A stretch of 64,000 nucleotides of DNA, from contig NC_073692.1 in NCBI RefSeq assembly GCF_029784155.1, positions 272,367,827 to 272,431,826 on the forward strand, written 5' to 3'. A program made the position numbers and the translations under genes. This DNA is from Uranotaenia lowii. Lineage: Eukaryota > Arthropoda > Insecta > Diptera > Culicidae. Numbering within the stretch: the stretch's first letter is position 1; each line of letters begins with the position of its first letter. Shown one piece after another: positions 1 to 12,266 of the stretch. The notes beneath the pieces are model-generated. The model saw nothing but the letters and a program-made list of their open reading frames with translations. It made no database searches and was not told the origin of the DNA.

Positions 1-1914
1 CGCAAGAAATTATTTCAACTGGATGGAATTTCTTTCGACGACCAACCGGCAGGATGACTGCGCAAAAATGAAGAAATGGGCAATAGAAAATTCACCTGAA
101 GAATGGCTGAACAGCAGAAGGTAGGTGGGTAATCTGATTTTCTATTTTGCAGCATCAGTGCACGTTTTACTCCCTGATTTGTGACGGACGTACAGATTTC
201 AACTGGGATTTCCTTCGAGGGGCAATGTAATTAGCATAAAAGGATAGCGGTTTCGTATAGCGAAAGAAGGACTTGTCATGGTGCTTTCTGTGAGGGGTTT
301 GTGTGAAGGCGAAAAAAAATCAAGGGTAATTTATAGTTTTTTTGGGGAACAATGATGTCTTCTTTTTGCCTTTAAACTTTGTAAGCTTTTTTGAATTCCG
401 TTTATATTTGGTAAACAATTCCTCGGATTCAAATAATTTAAAGGTTAAAAAAAATTAGTTCAAATCAAATGGATTAAACTTAATTTTTTCGTTCGAAATC
501 CAGAGTAGCAAAGGAAAACTTTGAATTCAGAGAAGCAAATCGTGTAAATCACACAAAAAAAAGGTGTTTGCTTAATCTTTATTTATATCAATTAACAGAC
601 TCCGTTTGCTCTGGCTCACCTTTTCAGACAGATTAAGGAACCACGCTAAAGCTAACCTATGATGAGAAGTGTGTTGCTGCTAGAAATTTTAATTAATTTT
701 CACCCCATTTGATGTTTGAAGCCACAGTCGGAAAACGCTTATTTACATTTGGTCTTATTCGTGATATGAATCATTTTCTGACGGCGGAATGACGATTGCC
801 GCAAGATTTAAGGGTAAATAATCGCGGTATGATTTTTTTTACTCCAGAATAATTTAATTTCGAGTGGTTTCAACTTAGATTCTCTCCAGTAAAAATAATT
901 GACAACAGAAACTAGATTGAAAAGTTAACGAATTAGCTCTCAAAAGTATTTATCCAAGAGTCCCAACTGAAAAGGCTATCATAACAATCGAAAACCAATA
1001 GTAGATTATAAACTTCACCATTCATTTGTGAAAGGAAGTGAGAAGGGAAAAACAAAAAAAAATCCTTGATAAAATACCTGTCATGGATGCTGGCTGTAGC
1101 ACGAAAACCGCTAGTTGAGTTGAGTTGAGTTGAAATCTCCATGGATTTAATCCACCCAAGGGGTGTGGAGTAGAAAATCACTGGAAGTCGATTCACAGAA
1201 GCAGGAGCAAAATCCAGTTCAAGGGTATAATCAATTTGAATCCGTCGTCGGAATGACAGATCGCACCGAGAAATATCTCTCGTCCGGGATTACCTTTCAA
1301 CGTTTCTAGCCGGTTCTATCCAACAGAACCAATAGTGTTTGGAACGGAAGGAGAATGACTTTGCTCTTACCTACTGTATACATACCTTATGCTTCAGGGT
1401 GGCTTGGAAAAATACCGAGCAGGAATCGATGTCATCGCCTGTATTTTGGAAAATTGAGCTCCGTTTGATTGGAAAACGTGAAAAGATTACCTGAATGAAG
1501 GAAAAGAACAAAAAAAAAACAATCGGTTAATGATCAATGGAACAGATTATAGTTAAGATCAGTAGAGAAAATCTTGGTAGCTGTTAAAATGCCGAATAAC
1601 GAATTTGATTGGCTCAGAAAACAGATCTAGTAACAAGTAATAAAATTAATCCTCTAGACGCATTTAGACGTGGTCCACTAAAATCGACACAAAACCAATG
1701 CCAATCATAATTTTTACTCACTAAGATATGCTTAATCCATTTTTTTTTGTTCTGAAATAATGATTGGCATTTAATTCTTATAATTACCACAATTCTGGAT
1801 TGACTTTTGAGATAAAAAACTAAGTTAGGTAAGAGAGATGAAACATAACTCCCGTCCATAGGCGAGGAAGGGAAACAGCATTTATCAAAAAATATGCACA
1901 ATATTTACTTTGCA
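1..1914. other. non-coding AT-rich sequence
   Basis: Only short open frames without coding character. A GAGTT repeat at 1110-1130 is the only simple repeat of note. A word GAGATGAAACATAACTCCCG near 1836 resembles GATGAAACATAAACCCCGC near 29521, hinting at a shared dispersed repeat. Confidence 0.5.
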
Positions 1915-2170
1915 TGCATCTGCGCTTCCTAAGCCAATTCCGTCTTTATCCACCGGAAGACAAAATCAAACAAAACAATCAGTAGCAGCCATAAAAAACT
2001 GCGGTTTCTAAGCCAATTTTTTCCAGGGCCACATCACAAAAAATTCTATTCGTTGCAGCAGCCTTTAAAATCTGTGCTCCCTGTGCCAATCCGTCTTTCT
2101 ACCGGAGGCCGAATCAAAAACAAATTTCTTATAGCAGCAGCCTTTACAGTCTGCGCTCTCTGTCCTTATT
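1915..2170. repeat. imperfect tandem repeat, about three units
   Basis: The words GCGCTTCCTAAGCCAATTCC, CCGTCTTT..ACCGGA.G.C, AATCAAA and TAGCAGCAGCC/AGCAGCCTTTA recur at spacing of about 70-110 bp. Confidence 0.45.
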
Positions 2171-2581
2171 TTACCATCCACGCCATTGTCGTAACTTTAC
2201 GATTCTTATGAATCGCAGTTCAGAGATTCACTAAGGCACGTCTGTCTGAATAGATCAATGACTGATTTTTTTTTGTTTGTTATACCTGGTGTTGCCAGAT
2301 TAACAAATATTGCCATTCTTTTTTTAAATTTTAAATGTTTGATTTCTGACGTTGAATTACGTCTTAAGGCAACTCTATAGGGGGCAAATTGAGATTGGCG
2401 ATCGGATCTCGCGTCACGAAAATTACTTCTGTAACGAACATTAAATCTAAAGGTTTATGACGTCATCACCAAGGGTATAAAAGAAAGGGCTCGTCAGTTT
2501 ACTCGGTTCCCAGGACTGTAGAAAATACCGGCTAATGGTGGCAATTTTTTCCCCGTAACATTTTTGCTTGAAAAATGAGGC

Positions 2582-2662
2582 TCCGATGTGGTCTAAAGGA
2601 TAGGCTGGCGCGAGTCTGATTTTGGTATGCCAGGCGTACTGGGTTCGATTCCCGGTATCGGC
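2582..2662 (+). repeat. tRNA-derived (SINE-like) element, copy 1
   Basis: Pol III A box (TGGTCTAAAGGATAGGCTGG) and B box (GGGTTCGATTCCC) with pairing ends CCGAT/ATCGG. It resembles tRNA-Glu in its first third, but the anticodon arm is enlarged (CTGGC...GCCAG around about 19 nt), so it is not a functional tRNA. A second B-box-like GGGTTCGAATCCC follows at 2675-2687. Same family as 53391-53470. Confidence 0.6.
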
Positions 2663-3547
2663 AAGAAAACTTTTGGGTTCGAATCCCATAAGTGGCCGAC
2701 AGGTAAAATGTGTTCCTCCTATAACTTGCAACGGGAGGCAGTGGGCGAATTGGGATCTGGGTTGTAAGCGGATGATTTAAGCGCCACTCCGAGGAGACCA
2801 GCCGCCTTTTGATAGCTTGCCCGGCTTTTGAGACCTAACATAGGGTGGGTGTATATTGTATTGGCCCAGATCAGGTTCAACCTACCGTCCTCAACCGTCG
2901 ATCATCCATCAATAACACGGATTGATTGGTCGAAAAATCTACAAAAATTCAGACTGGTTGTTCGGTTGGCCAAAAAATATCAACTGACTGGAAAAACTAT
3001 ATTTCCAGAATTATCTTCAGCGGACCCACTTTCCCCGAACAAATTCCCCAGGATTGCTTCCGAAACTGGAAAGGGGTTGGATGGAAAAAAGAAACAAACT
3101 AGAGTCAACCCAACTCAAAAAAACTCTACTCTACCGAACAACCGAAAAAAAACGTGAACCTTAACTTTTCATTAAAAACATCTTTTATTTGGTCTCAAAA
3201 AACGTTTGTTGCATCAACTAATTTATTTACATTTTCTGATGGTGGTGGTTGGTGTTTGTAGGATTAGTAAGGAGTGTATTTTACATTTAGGTGGGTGGTT
3301 TTGGCTTCTACATTCCTCTACATACTAATTCTCATCAGAGATTTCTCCTACTCATCACTAGCTGCCTAGGCATATTAATTCTTCCCAAAGTTTCCCCGGA
3401 TGGGGTATTTGTCGGTAACGTTGAGAGTGCTTTTCTTGTTTCCTTTTACTTAACCAGGAAACGGTGCGTTTTTCTTTACAACACCACCGGAGGTTATTCC
3501 AACCTCATCGGTGGACCATGGATTTTATGTATAAAAAAATATATAGT

Positions 3548-3625
3548 AAGGGGAATTGAGCCTGGACCCTCTAGGTCCTCAGCTGGGGACGTAGCCGAGT
3601 GAGCTATTTGCTCATATGGGTGATC
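3548..3625 (-). repeat. possible degenerate tRNA-derived element
   Basis: On the minus strand an A-box-like TAGCTCACTCGGCTACGTC (3606-3588) is followed by a B-box-like GGTCCAGGCTCAATTCCCC (3569-3551). Spacing fits a tRNA head and the layout resembles the SINE at 30855-31014. Sequence is too decayed to be sure. Confidence 0.35.
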
Positions 3626-4234
3626 GACTTCAAAAAGGGAATCAATATGGGATTCCGATCATGCGCATGATATAGAAATGGTTTTGAGTACTCACGTTGC
3701 TGGGCAATCAAACCTCAATTAGCTTTCGGTTGATCCCCAGACCGTCGTTTCTGCTGCTGTCGATGCTGGTATGGTCGTCGCCGGGTGGTGTCGGGAAAAC
3801 TGCGTCGCTGCCGTGATGTGTGGCTTCGGCTGTAACGGTATGCGTCGACCCGCAGTGGATTTCCTTGGACCAGGTGGTGATGATGTTTGTAGGCTCGCGT
3901 GGGCTTCGTACCTGATCCGTTTCAAACATTAGTTACAGGGAAAAACGCACTAAAAAACCATTAAAAATTACCGTGTTCTGGTATTGCTCCAACGGTATTG
4001 CTCGCACTTAGGACACTCTTAATCGCACTCTATTTTGGGAAGGTTTTAAAAAAGACATTTTTATAAAAAAAATTAAAACCCACGTTTTTTTTACTAAGTA
4101 CCTTGTGGTACCAATGCGGACCCGAAATAAAAAAAATACTAGCAGTCCAGCCTACTCCACAGCCCAAGGAAAAGTGATCGAGTACTTGCATCAGCCCTCA
4201 GATCAGAACAGTCATCTAATTTCCTGACCGGAAC

Positions 4235-4262
4235 TTCGTAATCGTTAGCGAACGATTACGAA
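4235..4262. repeat. perfect 12-bp hairpin
   Basis: TTCGTAATCGTT, loop AGCG, AACGATTACGAA. It lies upstream of the LINE; function unknown. Confidence 0.6.
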
Positions 4263-4859
4263 TGTTCACGAAAAACTCTCTTCTTTTTCATATGTTTTTC
4301 TGGTAATCAACCCGAGATATTGATATCCGATCTCGGGTGTAGATTCTAATTCCCGATTCTTACCAATACAACCATAAGACCTATCATCTGGTGGGGTCAA
4401 CGCCCGGACATGCATCAGCTGGTGGCGATATCTCTAGCAAAGTTTCGCCAAATCCCTTTAAAACACCCAGATCCGCTTACGAAGAAAAAGAGTTTTTCCG
4501 TGACGTCACGCTCTCGATGGGGTGCGTCGAGAGTTTTGTTTACTCTCCAAAATATTTCTCTCCTACTCGGCTATGCTCTTGGTTCATTAGTTCTATAAAT
4601 AGAATGATTATCGGCTTTTGCAGGGATGGCTATTTTCAGCTAGGTGTTCATTCTATCGTCACAGGGATGTTCAAGTAAAAAAAAATACAAATTATTTGAT
4701 TTTATCCATACTGCTACAAACTGACTATATAATAAGAATGTTCAATCAGTTGCCAGCTAGCCAGGTATATACACGGACCCCCATCTGCCGACGAGTTGCG
4801 GGACTCATTGCCCCCCCTACCCCCTAACCCATTCATATGTGCTGACGAAACTATCGACG

Positions 4860-5400
4860 ATGAGCTGACTAACGGATCTATTTCTTCATGTTTTAACTGG
4901 ACATCGGGACGCACCAATTATGCCAATTGGGAAGTTCTCTACTCTGGCCACCAACAGCCGTCTGTTCCTGTAAAAATCCGTCCGTTTTTCGGTCTGGTGG
5001 TCCAGGGAGAGGCTTCCAATTGCCATGTCATGGCAAGTATCTGTTTTTTTCGAACTCTTGGTCTATTCACCCATCTCTGCCTTCTAGCGATGCACAGGCA
5101 ACTCATTACGTAGTGCTGCAGCGTTCAATTCACGATATCTCGGCCAGCAGTAATGTTTCATCGACATCTAACTGGACACCGGGACGCGCCAATCATGTCA
5201 ATTCGGAAGTTCTCTACTCTGGCCACCAACGACCGACTGTTCCTGAATTAAGTAGTCCCGTTTCTCGGTCAGGTGGCTCAGGGGGAGACTTCCAATTGCC
5301 ATGCAACGGCAAGTATTCGTCATTTTTGGACCATATCGCCTAGTCACGCATCTCTGCTTTCTAGTTCCGCCCAGAGTGTGCCAGACCAATCATCCAGAGT
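4860..5400 (+). repeat. 5' tandem monomers of the LINE (about 270-bp unit, two copies)
   Basis: The block beginning aactggacatcgggacgc near 4896 recurs near 5168 as aactggacaccgggacgc. Both are followed by ggaagttctctactctggcc, a 'tccaattgccatg' stretch and 'catctctgc.ttctag'. Offset is about 272 bp. Some LINEs carry such tandem promoter monomers in the 5' UTR; the position directly upstream of the endonuclease fits. Confidence 0.7.
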
Positions 5401-5464
5401 TGTTTCATCGAGCCGTTCAAATTATGAAGCTACTACCAAAACGTCCGTGGCTTACGCACCAAAA

Positions 5465-6135
5465 CCGAAGAGTTGTATCTGGTAACGAATGATTGCAGTT
5501 ATTACGTCGTCATTCTGACTGAAACCGGCCTGACTGACTCCTTCGATTCGGCCCAGATTTTTGGAAATGAATACGCTGTTTTTCGCTGTGATCGTAGTGC
5601 TCGAAACAGTGTCAAAAAATGCTTTGATGGTGTCCTTATCGCAGTAAAACAGTGGCACGCCAGCAGTTTTGTCGACACGGAAGATGGTAATGAGCTGGAA
5701 CAAGTTTGTGTTGCTGCCACAATAAATGGAAAAAGATACCTTATTGTTGAGTCCCACGTAGCCTCTATTCGTGAATTGTGCGCAAAGGCTTCTTGTGATT
5801 AATCCGTACTGGTTTGTGGCGACTATTACCAGCCTCGTTTGATGTGGAAAAAATGCGACATCGGAGCTGAACTGTTGAACGTGACACCTCTTAGTGCTGC
5901 TGCTGCTTGCTTGATCGATGGCACAAACTCATTAAATCTTTCTCAGTTTAATGCAGTCAGGAATCACACTGGAAGAACATTGGATCTTGTTTTCAGCCCG
6001 AGTGAGGAGAAGATTGTTGTTAGTAGCGCACCTGAAATATTAGTACCGATTGATTTGCCTCACCCTCCCATTGTTTTCGATTTACCTGTTTCTTCAACCG
6101 CCAAAGAAGTTTTACCGAATCAGTCGATAGGTTGA
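5465..6135 (+). pseudogene. APE-type endonuclease domain of the LINE
   Basis: Two open segments in different frames (5473-5802 and 5839-6135) read as one domain: VILTETGLTDS (the catalytic E of the LTET motif), FRCDRSARNS, a degraded copy of the usual GGVLIAV strand, a CGDYYQP segment corresponding to the GDFN motif but with N replaced, and HTGRTLDLVF followed by PIDLPHPPIVF, corresponding to the RLLDL and final SDH-like region (here degenerate). The frame changes near 5800. Motif loss and frameshift show it is non-functional. Confidence 0.75.
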
Positions 6136-6159
6136 ACAAAGACCTCTATATTTTCGGAA

Positions 6160-7420
6160 GACAAATTTTGCGCTTCTTTCGCACTATCTGAGAGGCATTG
6201 ATTGGAATGCAGTTTTAAATGCCTCATCGATTGACAACATGACTGAAACGTTTTGTAGCTTAATCAGAAACTGGTTGAATGTGCATGTTCCTAGATTCAA
6301 GCCACCTGTATCGCCTGCTTGGAGCACACCTTCACTCCGACAACTACGACGTGAAAGAAATGGTTGCTTGCGTAGACTTCGCAAGAATCGGACAGAAGGC
6401 TGTCAAGCACAGTTTAGAACAGCTAGCACAGCATATCGACGACTCAATACCTCTCTCTACAAACTCCATGTGATGCGTTTACAATCCGGTCTGCGCAGTA
6501 ATCCTCGACGTTTTTGGAAGTTTGTTAACTCAAACGGAAATCCAACGCAATTCCTTCGTCAGTGTTCTTCCATGAGACTGAGGCTAACTCCCCAAAAACG
6601 TGTTGCGATTTGTTTGCTGAGTATTTCCGGTCAGTTTTCTCGGACAAGACCTCCTCAGAACGCGAGTGCATCGATGCCATTCGCCATGTTCCTATCGATG
6701 CCATAGACTTCAATACCTTTGAAGTCAATCAAGAAGTCATCGAAGTTGCTGCTAAAAAACTAAAAAGCTCCTTTGCCCCAGGACCTGACGGAATCCCTTT
6801 AGTTATTTATTGTCGATGTATCGAAGCAATCGATCTTTCCAACAACGGAAATTTCCAGAGCTGTGGAAAACTTCGTTAATGTTTCCGATTTTTAAAACTG
6901 GCAAACGTCGTAACGTGAAACAATACCGTGGAATAACAAGCTTGTCTGCAGGGTCAAAACTGTTCGAAATTATAGTTAGCCAAGCCTTACTAGTAGCTTC
7001 TTCGCTGTACATTTCATCGGAACAACATGGGTTTATGCCTGGAAGATCGGTATGTACGAACCTTTTAGAATACACGTCTTTCTGTTTGAATCAACTAGAG
7101 AATAAGAAGCACGTTGATGCTGTTTATACCGACATTAAAGCCGCATTTGACGCGATTGATCATCGAATTCTATTTGCAAAGCTTGCTAAACTTGGTGTCC
7201 ACAACAATATGATTCATTGGCTGAAGTCATTTTTAACTGACAGGTGCATAAGGATTAAGATTGATGATAGCATCTCTTTTCCGTTTACAAACCGATCCGG
7301 CGTCCCTCAAGGCAGCAATTTGAGACCTTTGTTGTTTGCTTTTCTTTCAACGACTTTATTGCTAGCTTAGATAATGGAAAAAAATTGCATATGCAGACGA
7401 TCTTAAAATTCGTTCATTAC
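6160..7420 (+). pseudogene. reverse transcriptase domain of the LINE
   Basis: Fragments in several frames assemble into a typical LINE RT: RRFWKFVNSN (6508-6540), FAPGPDGIPLVIY (6772-6810), FPELWKTSLMFPIFKTGKR, QYRGITSLS, GFMPGRSVCTNL, YTDIKAAFDAIDHRIL (motif A), and GVPQGSNLRPLLF (motif B). The catalytic YADD box can still be read at 7390-7401, but in a frame shifted from motif B. At least three frameshifts break the domain. It joins the endonuclease upstream and the C-terminal region downstream. Confidence 0.8.
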
Positions 7421-7470
7421 AATAGAATGCGCCGCGGATTGTGAATACCTTCAATCGTTGTTAGACAACT

Positions 7471-8103
7471 TTGATGAATGGTGTAGACGTAACAAATTAT
7501 CTGTTAGTGACTTTTGAGACAGTCATAACAGACAGTCATTCAGTCATAACTTTTCACCGAAAAAAATCGCCTGTTCTACATGACTACTACATCGGCAATG
7601 AGCACATAAATAGAGTATTCGAAGTTAATAATCTTGGTGTTATCCTGGATGATCAGCTTACCTTCAACAATCAACGTTCTGCGGTCATCAATAAAGCCAA
7701 TAAACAGCTCGGCTTCATCTTGAAAACAGCGCGAGAATTTACAGATCCGTATTGCTTGAAGTCACTGTACTGTGCACTTGTCCGATCTAATCTTGAGCAC
7801 ACTTCAATCGTCTGGGCCCCATACCAGCTAAGCTGGATATTACGAATCGAACGAGTGCAAAAGCGATTTTTCAGATCCGCCTTACGTCATCTGCCGTGGA
7901 ATCATCCCGAAGATCTACCCCATTATCCTCATCGGTGCCAGCTTTTAGGACTAGATTCTCTCGAACGTCGTCGAAAAACCCAACAGGCCATATTTGTCGC
8001 TGAAATTTTGAACGGAGAAGTACAATCACCAAACCTGCTTAGGATGATCAGCTTTAGGGCTCCGTCGAGAATGTCACGATCTCATTCGCTGTTGTCGAGT
8101 TGA
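7471..8103 (+). pseudogene. C-terminal region of the LINE ORF2
   Basis: An open stretch with NNLGVILDDQLTFNNQ, LYCALVRSNLEHTSIVWAPY and RIERVQKRFFRSALRHLPW. These are the conserved post-RT motifs of Jockey/I-group LINEs. The same motifs recur in the fragment at 16336-16998. It ends with a stop at 8101-8103; the following 200 bp are 3' UTR before the simple-repeat tail. Confidence 0.75.
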
Positions 8104-8639
8104 ACTCATACGACATCCTACGGTTACAATGAACCAATCAGCGCAATGATGCGCATATTCCAGGATGTTGAGCACTTATCAAGTTCGGAGAGCCTTCAAG
8201 TCGTTTTGTTCGTCGGTTACATCAATCACGATTGTTTCATTATTTGTGATCGTGTAGTTAATCATTTAAACACAATTGTTCGACGAATTAATAATAATAA
8301 ATAAATAAATAAACTTTTTAACTATTTTTTTAGTAGTTCATAAAATTTTAGAAATTTCTAATTTTATGTTTAGTAAAAAAAATTCACTTGGCATTTCTGG
8401 ACCATCATGACCATCATGACCCCCCCGTTCCTACGGCCATGTCAGTTCTATTCTCTGTTTGGACCCCACCAGTTGTAATCCAACTCAGATATTGATTTGC
8501 AGTAGTTCAGTGGAGAAGCATAGACCAGTTGCAGAGGCAGCGATGACGCCCAGCAGCGGAGGAGGTGACCAGTGGCGAAGGGCTTCAGTGGCGGTGGGCC
8601 CCAGTGGCGAAGGGTCTATTAGTCGATAGATCGTCACAT

Positions 8640-9156
8640 TATGCTGCATTTCGATTATTTCACATAGTCGGATTATGTTGCATGGTCAGTTCAAGTCACA
8701 TGGATCGATTATGTAGCATGGTCGGATTATGCTGCATGGTCCGATTATGTCACATGATTGAATTATGTTGTATGGTCAATTCAAGTCACATGGATTGATC
8801 ATGTTGCATGTTACGATTATGTCACATGGTTGGATTATGTTGCATTGTAGAATTATGTTGAATGGCCCTATTGTGTCACGTGATCAGATTATGGTGCATT
8901 GGTGGATTATGTTAAATGGCTCGAAATTGTCACGGGGTTGGATTATGTTGTAAGGTCGGATTATGTTGCATGGTCGGATTATGTTAAATGGCTCGAATTT
9001 GCCACGTGGTTGGATATGTTGCATGGTCGGATTATGTTGCATGGTGAAATTATGTAGCATGGTTCGATTACGTCACAAAGCCGGATCATGTTGAAAGATC
9101 GAATATGTTGCATTATCCTAATTTGATGCGTGGTCGGATTATGTCACATGGTCGGA
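8640..9156. repeat. degenerate 18-bp minisatellite (GGATTATGTTGCATGGTC type)
   Basis: About 25 units of 17-19 bp. Two sub-variants, TTGCATGG and TCACATGG, interleave irregularly, along with mutated units. No conserved spacer and no transposon ends were seen; the apparent reading frames across it are by-products. Confidence 0.85.
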
Positions 9157-11990
9157 AGGAATTCACAGATTACTTGCAAATTCTGCAAAAAACATTGATT
9201 AGTTGTACACCAAAACGAAGTTTTTTGACTCCAGGGTTTGAGAAACTAAAAATAATCCTTTATCGACTCAATCTAGCGACCCATAATCAAATTGCATCAC
9301 ACAAAAAACGCTTTTAAAATTTACCTATTTGACCGATTCTTTTCAAACTTTTGGACAATAAACTTCTAACATTTGTAATCTTTTGGTGTGTTTACTTCAA
9401 TCCAGTTCCAAACCATATTCGTATATTCGATTTTTGGCCCAACTCTACTGAATTGACTTTGCGCAACATTTGAAAGCAGCTTATTCTATACAAAACCTCA
9501 ATTTTTCGTCATCTTTTCCTAAAAATTCATCTCTTTGAGATGCTCACTGAGTGCCTGCATTATTATCGCTCCATTTTGTATTTATTTCAAAATTTAACGA
9601 TGACATCTCAAGTTTGCATACTTGGTGAGCAACAAATAAGACGATTCCAAAATCATAGTAATTATCGAAATTGGTTCATCACTACTGCAGCTGGAGCCAA
9701 AACTGTGAACCGTTTTTTCGTACTGTGTTTTGATCCAGAAGTGTGTTAAAATCGCTGTTGAATGCCAGTTACACTTATGAAATTCTGAAATTTATTTAGT
9801 ATTTAAGTGGGATTTAATCGTTAAACTAATGAAGTTTTTTATCAAAAATGCAAAAAAAACATTGAAAAACAGTTTTGGTTAATACTTTGTATGACGTCGC
9901 TCCGTAGTTCCCTAAGCTAATTATAGAGATACCGCCTAAATTTGTATTGTTGCTGTTTAAGTGACTCTATTTTTTTCATCTTTTGAAAAACAGAAAAAAT
10001 ATGTACTGTAATATGATGTTGGACGGGACACCGTTAAATTAAAAGCGTTTTTGGAACCTCTACTTAAACACCAGATATTAGAAGAGAGGTGGGGCGTTAA
10101 TGGGGATATAAGATTTTTTTTTTTTTTGAGAAAGGGAATATTGGAAGCCAGTGGAAGTGAAGAAAAGAATAAAGGGCAATGGTTCGAAACAAAATGCGGT
10201 GAATCCATGCACCCAAGGTTGATAACCAACATACATACAACATACATATCTTATAATAAGTAGGTAATGGTTTCCATGAACCCTTTCCTTAGCCATGCAC
10301 TTGAAAATTACCATCAAATATCGACTTGTTCTTACGAATCTTCATTTTATAAACGTGAAATTTTAAGAAGTTTAATGACAGTTTTAGAAAACCATTTAAT
10401 GGGCTTGTCTGGTTATTGTTCCCAAAATTGATACCAAGTATAAGCTATTCTGTGATTGTTAGTCGAAATCCTGAGATTTTTATACGAGAAAATGCATTAT
10501 TTCTATTAGAAAAGATGTATTCTCATGCGAATTTTTCTTGAAGTTATCAACATAAAAAATTTCATTCGAAGCTTAGCAGTCTACAATAAATATTGTCAAA
10601 CAGTCTTGGAAGTATATGTTTATCCTATTTTTATAAACTCCAATCAGTATCGGTTTAACTTCTAAAAAAAGATTTTGCCATTCCCAAAAGACATTTTATC
10701 CAAACCCTCGTTTCCTTTCATGTTTTGTTTGAATGGTACACATCTCCAAGTTTATTTTATAAGCTAGAAGTTGGAAGCAAATGAACGCATATCCCTTTTT
10801 GATGAAGAAAAGCGATGACAGGGTGCTAATGGGAGTACATGTTATCTCTCTCTTTCTCCCCGGAGCACCCTTCAAAGCTCAGTGCCAAAAGCTTTTGGGA
10901 AAAACTTTTCCCCCATAGCAAAAAAAGGTGCAAATAACACCCATCCATTCATTCATCCACCCACCCCTTTGGCCCTACAAGTTACAGTAAGTAAGGTGTT
11001 GATCTGTGAAGTCTGAGTCGTGTTGTACATGGCAAAGTTTAACAGAAGCAGCAGCGATGATGCTTTTAACACGGCTGGGGTGGTTTCGTTCAAGGATATA
11101 GTTCCAGTGTGGCGAGGAAATCAACAGCATTAAAAATTAATAACGACAGTTCGATGTAACGCGAACGAAAGTAAGACTTGGGCCAAATTTTTCCCAATGC
11201 GAGGTGTTTCACTTCGCTTGTTTAGCCTGGTGACGTAAGACATGAAAAAGTTGAACAATGAACAAGTTATTAAAAACTTCTTCGTTATCTGCTTTTAACT
11301 CAAGACGTAAATCAATGTTTTACATAGTTCCCTAGTGATTGATTGGAAAAAATGCGATGTTCAAGAATCAAATTTAGCGGGAACCTATAATTCCCATATG
11401 CCTACACTGTTTACCAAGCTAGTAATACACTTATAAAATCTATATATGGCCCATTTCAGTGTGACGTCACAACGTTTGCAAAACAATTTTTTGGTATATT
11501 GTTTGTAGGTTTTACAGTTCATATCGCACATTGAAAAATGGGATGCAGTTGAACATAAAAAATGCAAGTCCATAACTTTTAGTCGCCGTCAGTCCAATGT
11601 CTGCTTCGAGTACAGTATCAACGGTACCAGCACAGACAAACAGACAGGACACTCTGAAGAAATTCCGATCAATTCTTCGCAAAAACTACGGCATTGCCAT
11701 CTGTTGGCGACATTGCCTACCAATAATTTACAATTTTAGAAATGAATCATGGTCACCTCTGACAATTTGGCGTTTCAAGTCCGATTGTAAACAATCAATT
11801 CATCGTTTGCTCAGAGGTATTGCATTATTCTTTTTTAACAATCTTACTCAAGTTTATGTTTGTTTTAGGTTTGAATAAGATATCTATTCTGCTGGCTACG
11901 AAGTACAGTACAGTACAGTCACATTCAACGAGTCAATCAAAGGTTTAGCAACAAGTGACTAAGCAATGTTATTTTCATGCTCATCAACAT
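9157..11990. other. non-coding AT-rich sequence
   Basis: No recognisable protein, RNA gene or element ends. A CAGTACAGTACAGTC simple tract lies near 11908 and one TGACGTCACAACG word at 11462. The open frame at 11597-11878 is not recognised. Confidence 0.5.
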
Positions 11991-12062
11991 CCAAGAATGA
12001 CTGTTGTTATCTTTTTAAGTTGATATTTTTCGGTGATTGTTGAGCCAAATAATAACAATTTC

Positions 12063-12128
12063 TTTACGTTTCGGCCTACTGGACAATTTCAGCCATCTTC
12101 AGAAAAACTGTATTCAGGTAAAAAATAT
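12063..12128 (-). ncRNA. hammerhead-like core in the Penelope 3' region (left copy)
   Basis: Exact mirror of the motif at 15425-15490: CTGAAGA on the minus strand at 12102-12096 and GAAA at 12072-12069, with the same imperfections. Confidence 0.3.
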
Positions 12129-12266
12129 ACAAAATTTTAAAGTAACACACTTAATTTTCACAATTTGTCTTAAAATTACTTCACTTTTCTGCACTTACAA
12201 ATTGTATCGCCGCGTGCTTCCGTTACGGCTGTCTGATTTAATTTGAATCCAAAACTTTAACCGCTT

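Larger units (their letters stand above)
4380..8315 (+). mobile_element. decayed non-LTR (LINE) retrotransposon, Jockey/I-like with APE endonuclease
   Basis: The order is that of a full element: tandem 5' monomers (about 4860-5400), apurinic-type endonuclease (5465-6100), reverse transcriptase (6160-7420), a C-terminal region (7470-8103), a short 3' UTR and a simple tail of AATAAATAAATAAAT type at 8290-8312. Every coding part is broken by frameshifts and stops, so it is inactive. No ORF1 (gag-like) product is recognisable between the monomers and the endonuclease. The 5' boundary is uncertain and no target duplication could be read. Clade assignment rests on remembered family motifs. Confidence 0.8.

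Noticed and set aside
2447..2731. 94-codon minus-strand frame covering the tRNA-like element
   Set aside because: It is antisense to Pol III boxes and low in coding character; the tRNA-derived repeat explains the sequence.
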